Assembly (NCBI GenBank): GCA_900553645.1
Contig: USEE01000017.1
Span: forward strand, 1-12,231
Direction of reading: 5' to 3'
Source of the DNA: an uncultured Eubacteriales bacterium
GTDB lineage: Bacteria; Bacillota_A; Clostridia; Christensenellales; Aristaeellaceae
DNA: 12,231 bases
Part shown: piece after piece, positions 7,104-12,231 of the stretch
How the letters are laid out: each line of letters begins with the position of its first letter
How positions within the stretch are numbered: the stretch's first letter is position 1
The notes under the pieces: model-generated
What the model saw: only the letters and a program-made list of their open reading frames with translations
Database searches by the model: none
Told to the model about the DNA's origin: nothing
Translations under genes and position numbers: made by a program

Positions 7104-7676
7104 TTAAGCCTCGGCCATACCCAGTCCGATGCTGTCGGCCACCTCGCGCATACCCATCAGAGTTTCGGTTATTACCTCATCCAGGGGCAGTTCCAGCATC
7201 TGACAGCCGTTTTCGATCACAGTGCGGTTTACGCCCGCCGCGAAGGTGTGCTGCTTATACTTTTTCTTTATGCTTTTAAGCTCCATATCCATGACCGAGT
7301 GCGAGGGGCGCATTATTGCGCACGCGTTGATAAGACCGGTCAGCTCGTCCACGGTGTATAGCACCTTTTCCATATAACGCTCCGGCTTCACATCGCAGCA
7401 TATGCCGTATCCGTGCGAGCATATCGCGTGGATTATGTCCTCGTCAACATTGTGCTCGCGCAGTATCTCTACGCATTTTACGCAATGCTGATCGGGGTAT
7501 TTTTCATAGTCCAGATCGTGCAGCAGTCCGACCGCGCCCCAGTATTCTACATCTTCGCCCTTCAGCGCGGCCCAGTGGCGCATTACGCCTTCAACAGCGT
7601 GCGCGTGGGTCAAAAGCGCCTCGGACTGATTATATTCATGCAGCAGCTTTTCGGCTTCTTCTTTAGAAGGGACCAT
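7104..7676 (-). CDS. HD-domain metal-dependent phosphohydrolase
   Basis: A 190-residue single-domain protein. The HD signature is seen as H26 ('LLTHAHAVEG'), H53-D54 ('GLLHDLDYEKYP'), H83/H88 ('IIHAICSHGYG') and D110 ('YTVDELTG'). HD proteins of this type bind divalent metals and usually cleave phosphate esters of nucleotides, but the substrate of this subgroup (often annotated HDIG-domain protein) is not known. GGAGGA about 9 nt upstream gives a clear start, and this site lies inside the 17-nt gap after the surface-protein gene. Gap sizes on both sides suggest co-transcription with the surface protein and the acetyltransferase. It carries no sensor or output domain. Confidence 0.9.
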   Translation of the reverse strand: MVPSKEEAEKLLHEYNQSEALLTHAHAVEGVMRHWAALKGEDVEYWGAVGLLHDLDYEKYPDQHCVKCVEILREHNVDEDIIHAICSHGYGICCDVKPERYMEKVLYTVDELTGLINACAIMRPSHSVMDMELKSIKKKYKQHTFAAGVNRTVIENGCQMLELPLDEVITETLMGMREVADSIGLGMAEA

Positions 7677-7693
7677 GTCTTTATTCCTCCGAA

Positions 7694-9466
7694 TTATTGT
7701 ACTTCGTAAACATAGCGCGCAATCAGGTACGGATAACCGTCCCTGATACCGGCCACGTCTGCAAACATCTTGTATTCCTTACCGACCTCGGCGCTCAGGC
7801 TGGAATAGTTCTCGATGTACACGATCTGCTCTTTGCCGTTGCCTACATCGAGCAGAAGCAGCTGGTTGCTTATCGAGTTCTCGGTAGAGTCCGGCTCGAC
7901 GGTGGGCGCGGGCATAATCTCCTTAACCGTGCCCTGGCACAGGAATATGCGTCCGATCCAGCCCTTGTAATAGTTGGACAGCGCATCGTAGTCCATCTTC
8001 CACGCCTTGGACGAGTATTCGGCCTCGGTGGGCAGATAGTATATGTTGTGGGTTATGACCGAGCTTTCCTTGCCCGGCTCGGACGCGGTTATCGTGATCT
8101 CGTTATCGCCGATAAGCGTCAGGTTCATCTCAAACTTAAACGTACCCGCACTCGTATCGATCTGCGAATTTACGGGCTGGGGCGATACGGTCAGCGTCGC
8201 GCCCGGCTCGAATGTGCCGCTTATAGTCACCTTGCTGCTGCTGGTAGTGTCGATGGTGTTTATATCCAGCTCCAGCGGTATGTCGAATACCGGGCGGTAT
8301 ATGGTGACCTGCGCGCGCGTCTCCTTATGCGAGGGCGTGAGCACGGTTATATTGACCACGTTGTCGCCAATCGGCTCAATGGTCTGATTGACGCTCAGAT
8401 AGCCGCGCTTGTCCACAAAGTCGGACATGTCGTTGCCGTTGACGGTTACGTAAGAGCCGGGCGTTACGCGCATTTGCAGCGTGTAAAGCGACATAAGCAC
8501 CTCTTCATAGCCGCCCTCGGGCTTGATTATCTCCAGCGGCGAACTGGGCACATCCACGCTGTAAGCAATCTCGTCCAGTACGCGAGTTTCGCCCATCTGT
8601 GTGGTCAGCACCGGTGACAGTTCTACATCGAATGCAGCGTCGTTCGCGGGCGTTGCCTCGAACCACGTCGAGTCGGGAATAGTGACCACCGCTTCGCCGT
8701 TGACAACCGGGAAGGACTCGTTCAGCGCGCTTATGAATATATTGCCGTCCTCAGTGTGGAAGTATATTACATGCGCTTCCGATTCGTCCACAGTGGTTTC
8801 GTACACCTCGGCCTGGCCGGTCACGACGATCGGCGCGTTGGGGTCGGGCGTTGCATTGGGGTCGAGCGTTGCGTTTGGATCTGCCGTGGCGTTGGGATCG
8901 ATGGTCGCGTCCGGATCGGGCGTGGCGTTAGGGTCAGGTGTAGGCGTGGGCGTTGCATTTGGATCGACCGTAGGCAGGGGAGTGGCATTGGGGTCAACCG
9001 TAGCCGTAGGCACAGCCCCGTCGCCCGCCGAGCCAAACACGTCTATGCCCATGCGCGGCAGCAGCCTGCCCGCGCCCCATACAAGCCCGCCCGCCATGCA
9101 CACGCACAGCACGGCCAGCAGAGCTGTCTTGACAAACGGCGGCATGTCTATCGTGACAGTGCGTTCGCGCTTGGGCGCGGCCGGTGTTTGGGACTCTCTT
9201 GCGGCCGGGTTCCTGCGCGGCGCTTCACGGTGCGCCGAGCCGCGCGCGGCATATGCGGACTGCTCGTCAGTCTGAACCTGCGCGGCAGTTTTCTCGTCGA
9301 GCTTAGGCTCGTCCGATTTGGGCTTTTGCGGCTTGGGCTGCTTTATCTCCTTGTGCACGGGCGCGCCCGACGCGGGCTTTTCGCTTGCGCGCCATTCGTT
9401 CAGCTCGCGTTTTGTGCGGCTCTCGCGCGTGGAATTGGACTTGTTGCTATCGCCGTATGGCTCCAT
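7694..9466 (-). CDS. Single-pass membrane protein with DPNAT-repeat linker and extracellular Ig-like region
   Basis: I do not recognise a named family. From the ATG at 9466 the protein has 590 residues: a charged, Lys/Pro/Glu-rich cytoplasmic stretch (1-110); one membrane helix (about 112-136, 'FVKTALLAVLCVCMAGGLVW'); a low-complexity linker of DPNAT/TPTP repeats (157-211); beta-rich regions like bacterial Ig/cadherin-like folds (about 330-477, with repeated 'GDN.(I/V).IT' and 'FEPGATLTV'); and a C-terminal region (480-590) that could be an OB-like barrel ('WIGRIFLCQGTVKEI'). The arrangement predicts a type II (N-in) protein whose outer part is held away from the membrane through the wall. 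The start is set by GGAGGAAACA directly before this ATG. A longer frame to 9559 would run through an AT-rich palindrome and lacks a better ribosome binding site. It heads the operon with the HD and GNAT genes. Confidence 0.88.
   Translation of the reverse strand: MEPYGDSNKSNSTRESRTKRELNEWRASEKPASGAPVHKEIKQPKPQKPKSDEPKLDEKTAAQVQTDEQSAYAARGSAHREAPRRNPAARESQTPAAPKRERTVTIDMPPFVKTALLAVLCVCMAGGLVWGAGRLLPRMGIDVFGSAGDGAVPTATVDPNATPLPTVDPNATPTPTPDPNATPDPDATIDPNATADPNATLDPNATPDPNAPIVVTGQAEVYETTVDESEAHVIYFHTEDGNIFISALNESFPVVNGEAVVTIPDSTWFEATPANDAAFDVELSPVLTTQMGETRVLDEIAYSVDVPSSPLEIIKPEGGYEEVLMSLYTLQMRVTPGSYVTVNGNDMSDFVDKRGYLSVNQTIEPIGDNVVNITVLTPSHKETRAQVTIYRPVFDIPLELDINTIDTTSSSKVTISGTFEPGATLTVSPQPVNSQIDTSAGTFKFEMNLTLIGDNEITITASEPGKESSVITHNIYYLPTEAEYSSKAWKMDYDALSNYYKGWIGRIFLCQGTVKEIMPAPTVEPDSTENSISNQLLLLDVGNGKEQIVYIENYSSLSAEVGKEYKMFADVAGIRDGYPYLIARYVYEVQ
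8834..8998 (-). repeat. DPNAT low-complexity repeat region
   Basis: Residues 157-211 of the surface protein consist of (T/A/L/I)(V/P)DPNAT units mixed with TPTP. The DNA repeats with variations of a GATCCCAACGCCAC-type unit. This is typical of flexible wall-spanning linkers and could change length by slippage. Confidence 0.9.
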
Positions 9467-9503
9467 TGTTTCCTCCGTAAGGCGCGCACGCCGCGCGTCT
9501 GAA

Positions 9504-9519
9504 TAAAAAATATTTTTTA
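9504..9519. promoter_or_regulatory. 16-bp AT palindrome upstream of the surface-protein operon
   Basis: T-A6-T-A-T6-A is a perfect palindrome 38 bp upstream of the ATG at 9466, inside very GC-rich flanks; GAAT (9501-9504) and ATTC (9521-9524) extend the symmetry. It is the best candidate for the promoter or operator region, though no clear -35 box pairs with it. Confidence 0.35.
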
Positions 9520-9594
9520 GATTCTCCGGCGCGCGGGCGCGTTCCTGCAACTCGGGCATAGGTGCGCAAAGCCGCCATTTTTGTATGGATGGTT

Positions 9595-9757
9595 TAGAGT
9601 GTGTCTCAAAAATTCCTGAGTACGCAATTTCGGGCGTCGCTGCGCCATTTCTGCGTCACAAGGCTCGACTTAGCGCTGCTAAGCCTTCGGATTTATTCCT
9701 TGAACTGACGAAAAATCCACTTGGGTCTGCGGATTGTCCCGCTTGAGACACACTCTA
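9595..9757. mobile_element. MITE-like element with 15-bp perfect terminal inverted repeats
   Basis: TAGAGTGTGTCTCAA (9595-9609) is exactly repeated in inverse at 9743-9757. The outermost TA at each end would fit a duplicated TA target, as made by IS630/Tc1-type transposases. The 163-bp element has no ORF. Its interior holds a nested hairpin: AAGG (9660-9663) with CCTT (9684-9687) around CTTAGC (9669-9674) with GCTAAG (9678-9683). It lies between the surface-protein promoter and the dehydrogenase gene. The family name and transposase source are inferred. Confidence 0.65.
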
Positions 9758-9760
9758 GAA

Positions 9761-9897
9761 TTGTCTCGGAACTTCCCTAATCCGCAATTACAAGAGCTGC
9801 TTCGCAATTCCTGCAACATCGCCTATTGGCTTAGCACTGTTACGCAGCTTCAACTAAGAAAAACTCACTATTGTGAACTGCTCGGTTTGAAACGCGA
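9761..9897. mobile_element. Probable diverged second copy of the MITE-like element
   Basis: From 9761 the sequence follows the left part of the neighbouring element with many substitutions: TTGTCTC for GTGTCTC, then AACTTCC for AAATTCC, ATTCCTGC for TTTCTGC, and CTTAGCACTG for CTTAGCGCTG. The right end is unclear (TTTGAAAC near 9887 may be the decayed terminus). No ORF is present. The relation was aligned by eye only. Confidence 0.4.
9859..9877 (-). terminator. Weak candidate terminator after the dehydrogenase gene
   Basis: On the minus strand a short stem (TTCAC/GTGAG with one G-U pair, loop AATA) is followed by five T, 22 nt after the stop codon. The stem is only 5 bp. Confidence 0.35.
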
Positions 9898-9898
9898 T

Positions 9899-10840
9899 TT
9901 ACGCGTTAACGACGTTTTCGGGCGCGCCGTCAATGAACGCGCGTACGTTGTTTACCGCGATGTCGATCAGGCGAACGCGCGCCTCGCGCGGCGCCCACGC
10001 GATGTGCGGCGTAATGAAGCAGTTGTCCAGCCCAATCAGCGGGTTGTCGGGCTGAATAGGCTCCTGCGACGCAACGTCGATGCCCGCGGCGTATACCTTG
10101 CCGCTGATAAGCGCGTCACGCAGATCGCTTTCGTTCACGACCGGGCCGCGCGATGTGTTGATTATGATTACGCCGTCCTTCATGCGCGCAATCGTGTCGC
10201 GGCATATCAGCCCCTTCGTCTCGGGCACCAGCGGGCAGTTGAGCGAAATAACGTCGCTCTTTGCCAGCAGCTCGTCCATCGGAACCACCTCGGGATACTG
10301 ATGGTGCGTGCCGGCCGCGATTACGTTCATGCCGAACGCGCGGGCAATCTTGGCCACGGCGTGCCCTATGCGGCCATATCCGATTATGCCCATCGTCTTG
10401 CCGCTCAGCTCAATAAGCGGATAATCCCAGAACGCAAAGTCCGGGCTGGAGGCCCAGCGCCCCGCGTGTACCGCGGCGCTGTGATGCCCGACGTGATGGC
10501 ATATCTCAAGCAAATGCGCAAACACCAGCTGCGCCACCGAGTCGGTGGAGTACGCGGGGATATTGGTAACAGGTATGCCGTGCGCGCGCGCCGCGGCCAC
10601 ATCGACTATGTTATAGCCCGTGGCCAGCACGCCGATATAGCGCAGCGACTTGGCGGCCTCGATGTTGGCCGCGGTTATTGGCGTTTTGTTGGTCAGCACG
10701 ATATCCGCGCCCGCCATGCGCGCGTCCACGTCGCACGAGGCGGTGCGGTCGTATATCGTAAGTTCGCCCAGCGCGCGCAGTCCATCCCAACTGAGATCGC
10801 CGGGATTGGCGGTGTATGCATCCAGTATAACTATCTTCAT
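9899..10840 (-). CDS. D-2-hydroxyacid dehydrogenase (glycerate dehydrogenase-like)
   Basis: A 313-residue NAD(P)-dependent enzyme that interconverts 2-oxo acids and D-2-hydroxyacids in the cytoplasm. The Rossmann loop is 'GIIGYGRIGHA' (G154-x-G156-x-x-G159). The catalytic triad is complete: R231 in 'NTSRGPVV', E260 in 'DVASQEP' and H279 in 'TPHIAW'. The 'NKTPITAANI' and 'GYNIVD' segments resemble hydroxypyruvate reductase/glycerate dehydrogenase members, but the substrate (hydroxypyruvate, glyoxylate, pyruvate or other) is not certain. The ATG at 10840 is chosen because the protein then begins 'MKIVILDAY', as family members do, with GAGAGG 10 nt upstream; a longer frame to 10879 adds 13 unconserved residues. 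A perfect -35 TTGACA lies upstream on the minus strand. MITE-like DNA lies directly behind the stop. Confidence 0.93.
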   Translation of the reverse strand: MKIVILDAYTANPGDLSWDGLRALGELTIYDRTASCDVDARMAGADIVLTNKTPITAANIEAAKSLRYIGVLATGYNIVDVAAARAHGIPVTNIPAYSTDSVAQLVFAHLLEICHHVGHHSAAVHAGRWASSPDFAFWDYPLIELSGKTMGIIGYGRIGHAVAKIARAFGMNVIAAGTHHQYPEVVPMDELLAKSDVISLNCPLVPETKGLICRDTIARMKDGVIIINTSRGPVVNESDLRDALISGKVYAAGIDVASQEPIQPDNPLIGLDNCFITPHIAWAPREARVRLIDIAVNNVRAFIDGAPENVVNA

Positions 10841-10860
10841 AAATAAAGTACCTCTCGCGT

Positions 10861-10889
10861 GAATCAGGTTGCGCATCAAAGGCTGTCAA
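10861..10889 (-). promoter_or_regulatory. Possible promoter of the dehydrogenase gene
   Basis: On the minus strand a perfect TTGACA (10889-10884) is followed after 17 bp by TGATTC (10866-10861), a very poor -10 box. The position fits the ATG at 10840, but the weak -10 suggests it may need an activator or may not be the promoter. Confidence 0.35.
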
Positions 10890-10896
10890 GCGTTCG

Positions 10897-10970
10897 GCGA
10901 TAAGACATTCTTATTGCAGAAAGCAGTTTGGCAAACCGCTAAGTCCTTTCAATAAGCCAAGCCTTATCGC
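10897..10970. other. Long nested stem-loop between phosphatase and dehydrogenase genes
   Basis: GCGATAAG (10897-10904) pairs perfectly with CTTATCGC (10963-10970); inside it CTTATTG (10910-10916) pairs with CAATAAG (10950-10956), then AAAG (10920-10923) with CTTT (10946-10949), and GTTT/AAAC (10926-10936) at the tip. There is no T run on either side, so it is not a standard terminator. Confidence 0.5.
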
Positions 10971-10986
10971 TCGCCTGCATCTGCCA

Positions 10987-11703
10987 TTAGAAGCGCAATT
11001 CGTTATTATAATTGGTAGGCAGTCCATCGGCGTATATGTGCGAATCGTTGGACAACTGCAATATGCGCGGCGCGGTCAGCCCCGGCTTGGACGAAAACTC
11101 GATTACGGTCATGCCCGAGTGAGTCATGTCAAAGTGTGTGCAGAATGTGGGGTAGGGTATGCCCATTACGCTGCTCAAAAACGCCAGGCCAAAGCCCTGA
11201 TGCGCAAACAGCGCCACGCGCTCGTCATTGCCGCCCTCGGTGCGGTACGCGCCCGCCTGCTCGTCGTATACATATCCTAATTCAGCTAAGAAAGCATACG
11301 TCTCGCGCTTGACGCGCGCAATGCCTTCGCCCAGCGTGGTGCCCGCAAAGTCGGGATGTTCAGGCCACTTTTCGCCCATCGCGCGCACATCGGCGCTCAG
11401 AAAGCTCTGTATATACTTTTCATTCTGGAACGCCCACTTGCGGCGGCCGTCGCCGGTGTCCATAGCCAGCTGCTGCCATGCGTAGCTCTCGTTTGTCCAG
11501 TCGAGTATCTGCATCTCCAGCTTGAGCATCTCGCACGTAGGCTTCGCGGTCAACTGCGCGCGGGTCGAGCTGGACGCATATATGCGGTCAAGGCCGTATC
11601 GCGCCAAACGCCTGCCCAGCGCCTCGGCCTGCCTGTGGCCCAGCGGGGTAAGACTGTCAGGGTCATATATGGGATCGCCATGTCTCAAATAAAACAGCAG
11701 CAT
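10987..11703 (-). CDS. Histidine phosphatase family protein (phosphoglycerate mutase-like)
   Basis: A 238-residue member of the histidine phosphatase superfamily, which includes phosphoglycerate mutases, cobalamin phosphatase CobC and broad phosphatases. The phosphate pocket is seen as R7-H8-G9 ('FYLRHGD', H8 being the phospho-histidine), R48 ('SSSTRAQLTA') and H168 ('LFAHQGFG'). 'LTPLGHRQAEALGRRL' is the usual second motif. The substrate is unknown; the long middle insert (about 75-160) is unlike metabolic mutases and suggests a phosphatase. The start has GGAGGA 6 nt upstream. It has its own strong promoter at 11761-11789, whose -35 lies within a hairpin following the upstream gene. The dehydrogenase gene begins 146 bp downstream on the same strand, behind a structured gap. 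Confidence 0.93.
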   Translation of the reverse strand: MLLFYLRHGDPIYDPDSLTPLGHRQAEALGRRLARYGLDRIYASSSTRAQLTAKPTCEMLKLEMQILDWTNESYAWQQLAMDTGDGRRKWAFQNEKYIQSFLSADVRAMGEKWPEHPDFAGTTLGEGIARVKRETYAFLAELGYVYDEQAGAYRTEGGNDERVALFAHQGFGLAFLSSVMGIPYPTFCTHFDMTHSGMTVIEFSSKPGLTAPRILQLSNDSHIYADGLPTNYNNELRF

Positions 11704-11760
11704 TTGTGTTCCTCCATCCGCGCTGCCCGTGTGCCGAACGCGCGCTGTGCTTTTACATTC

Positions 11761-11789
11761 ATTCTAGCACCGCGAAAGAAGCGTGTCAA
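11761..11789 (-). promoter_or_regulatory. Sigma-A promoter of the histidine phosphatase gene
   Basis: On the minus strand TTGACA (11789-11784) and TAGAAT (11766-11761) are 17 bp apart with an extended -10 TGC (11769-11767). It lies 58 bp upstream of the ATG at 11703. Confidence 0.85.
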
Positions 11790-11817
11790 TCGAGGTCATG
11801 TGACATCGACTGACACG
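11782..11817 (-). terminator. Hairpin after the upstream gene, probable terminator overlapping a -35 box
   Basis: Six bases past the stop codon (11823) the minus strand reads CGTGTCAGTCGA (11817-11806) and later TCGATTGACACG (11793-11782). They pair over 12 bp, with one G-U wobble that pairs only in minus-strand RNA, and GTC/GAC extends the stem inward. CTTCTTT follows, a modest T run. Confidence 0.55.
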
Positions 11818-11822
11818 CCGTG

Positions 11823-12231
11823 TTATATCAGCTTTACATTAATATCTTCGTGCAGCTTTATGCGGAAGCCGACGCGCCACCGTATATGATCGCAGTGTTC
11901 AAATCGCATCGACGAACACGCGACATGCCGCGTGTCGCTCGGTAAGGCTGATGTGAAAATCGCGACCGGCCCGTCCGCGCCGCCGATTATGCCCACGCTT
12001 GCGGAGGAGCACTCGTTTGTATCGTCGGCTGAGGGCGTTTCTATGCGCCGCGCAGTATCGCCGCCGTCGCAGTCGCGCATATAAATTTCATCCTGCGCAA
12101 TGTCGGGCTTAAGCGAATAGGTAAGCGTCGTGTAGCATGTAGGCAGTACAAACCCGCTCGGCATGTAACGCGAGAAATCGGCCGTTTCCTCATCAACGTC
12201 ATGCACAGTAAGCGTATGCTTCGCGCCGGTG
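11823..12231 (-). CDS. Unrecognised protein with OadB-like SVGIIGGADGP motif, 5' partial
   Basis: The frame is open to the right edge, so only the last 135 or so codons are present. A GTG at 12206 is a possible start but has no clear ribosome binding site, and upstream codons continue in frame. The protein is polar and acidic, with no membrane segment and five or more cysteines, so its function is unknown. At 11955-11999 it contains SVGIIGGADGPVAIF, which closely matches a conserved segment of the beta subunit of sodium-pumping decarboxylases (OadB/GcdB, GGADGPTAIF), with V in place of T. In those proteins the segment lies in a membrane re-entrant region. The rest shows no OadB similarity. 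The end ('RVGFRIKLHEDINVKLI') looks like beta strands. A terminator-like hairpin follows. Chance translation cannot be fully excluded, but the motif and hairpin support a real gene. Confidence 0.68.
   Translation of the reverse strand, partial: TGAKHTLTVHDVDEETADFSRYMPSGFVLPTCYTTLTYSLKPDIAQDEIYMRDCDGGDTARRIETPSADDTNECSSASVGIIGGADGPVAIFTSALPSDTRHVACSSMRFEHCDHIRWRVGFRIKLHEDINVKLI

Noticed and set aside
8834..8998. DPNAT repeats as bacterial N-glycosylation sites (D/E-x-N-x-S/T)
   Set aside because: PglB-type sequons do not allow proline next to the asparagine, and here it is always D-P-N; a flexible linker is the simpler reading.
8756..9502. Plus-strand frames opposite the surface-protein gene
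   Set aside because: Their composition (Arg/Gly repeats) mirrors the DPNAT repeat on the other strand; no ribosome binding site or known motif.
9467..9559. Longer N-terminus for the surface protein from 9559
   Set aside because: The ATG at 9466 has GGAGGA at ideal spacing, and the extension would translate the AT palindrome.
9734..10846. Long plus-strand frame of 370 codons opposite the dehydrogenase gene
   Set aside because: It is antisense to a gene with complete catalytic motifs, is Arg/Ala/Val-rich without family signs, and starts inside MITE DNA.
11823..12231. Calling the right-edge gene a sodium-translocating decarboxylase beta subunit
   Set aside because: Only the 15-residue motif matches; the surrounding sequence is polar and lacks the membrane helices of OadB.

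Overview
The window looks like chromosomal DNA of a GC-rich, low-branching Firmicute, most likely an uncultured gut-type Clostridia. Supporting signs are the LexA type, strong Shine-Dalgarno sites (GGAGGA/GAGG), sigma-A promoters with 17-bp spacers, an Rpn-type nuclease of the clostridial kind, and a membrane protein with a DPNAT-rich linker. No phage, plasmid, CRISPR or tRNA gene is visible. The taxonomic placement is an inference.

Layout. (1) Bases 1-1856 (+): the 3' part of a gene in which the large subunit of carbamoyl phosphate synthase (CarB) is joined in frame to a complete diaminopimelate epimerase (DapF); a terminator follows. (2) 2047-2916 (+): a TIM-barrel sugar phosphate isomerase/epimerase-like gene with its own promoter and a strong terminator. 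(3) 3113-4495 (-): a MATE transporter. (4) 4738-5637 (+): an Rpn-family PD-(D/E)XK nuclease with a GKEI repeat array. (5) 5828-6427 (+): the SOS repressor LexA, with a candidate LexA box upstream. (6) 9466 down to 6502 (-): a probable three-gene operon of a single-pass surface protein, an HD-domain phosphohydrolase and a GNAT acetyltransferase, with 17-nt gaps between genes. (7) 9595-9897: a 163-bp MITE-like element with perfect 15-bp inverted ends, and next to it what looks like a decayed relative. (8) 10840 down to 9899 (-): a D-2-hydroxyacid dehydrogenase. (9) 11703 down to 10987 (-): a histidine phosphatase. (10) 12231 down to 11823 (-): the C-terminal part of an unrecognised protein carrying the motif SVGIIGGADGPVAIF, known from sodium-pump decarboxylase beta subunits.

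The genes are mostly unrelated housekeeping or accessory functions. Four promoters (before the isomerase, the Rpn gene, lexA and the phosphatase) share a TGN extended -10 element, -10 boxes TATAAT or TAGAAT, and 17-bp spacing. The most unusual items are the CarB-DapF fusion, the decarboxylase-like motif in a polar protein, the MITE pair, and a hairpin that seems to act as terminator for one gene while holding the -35 box of the next.
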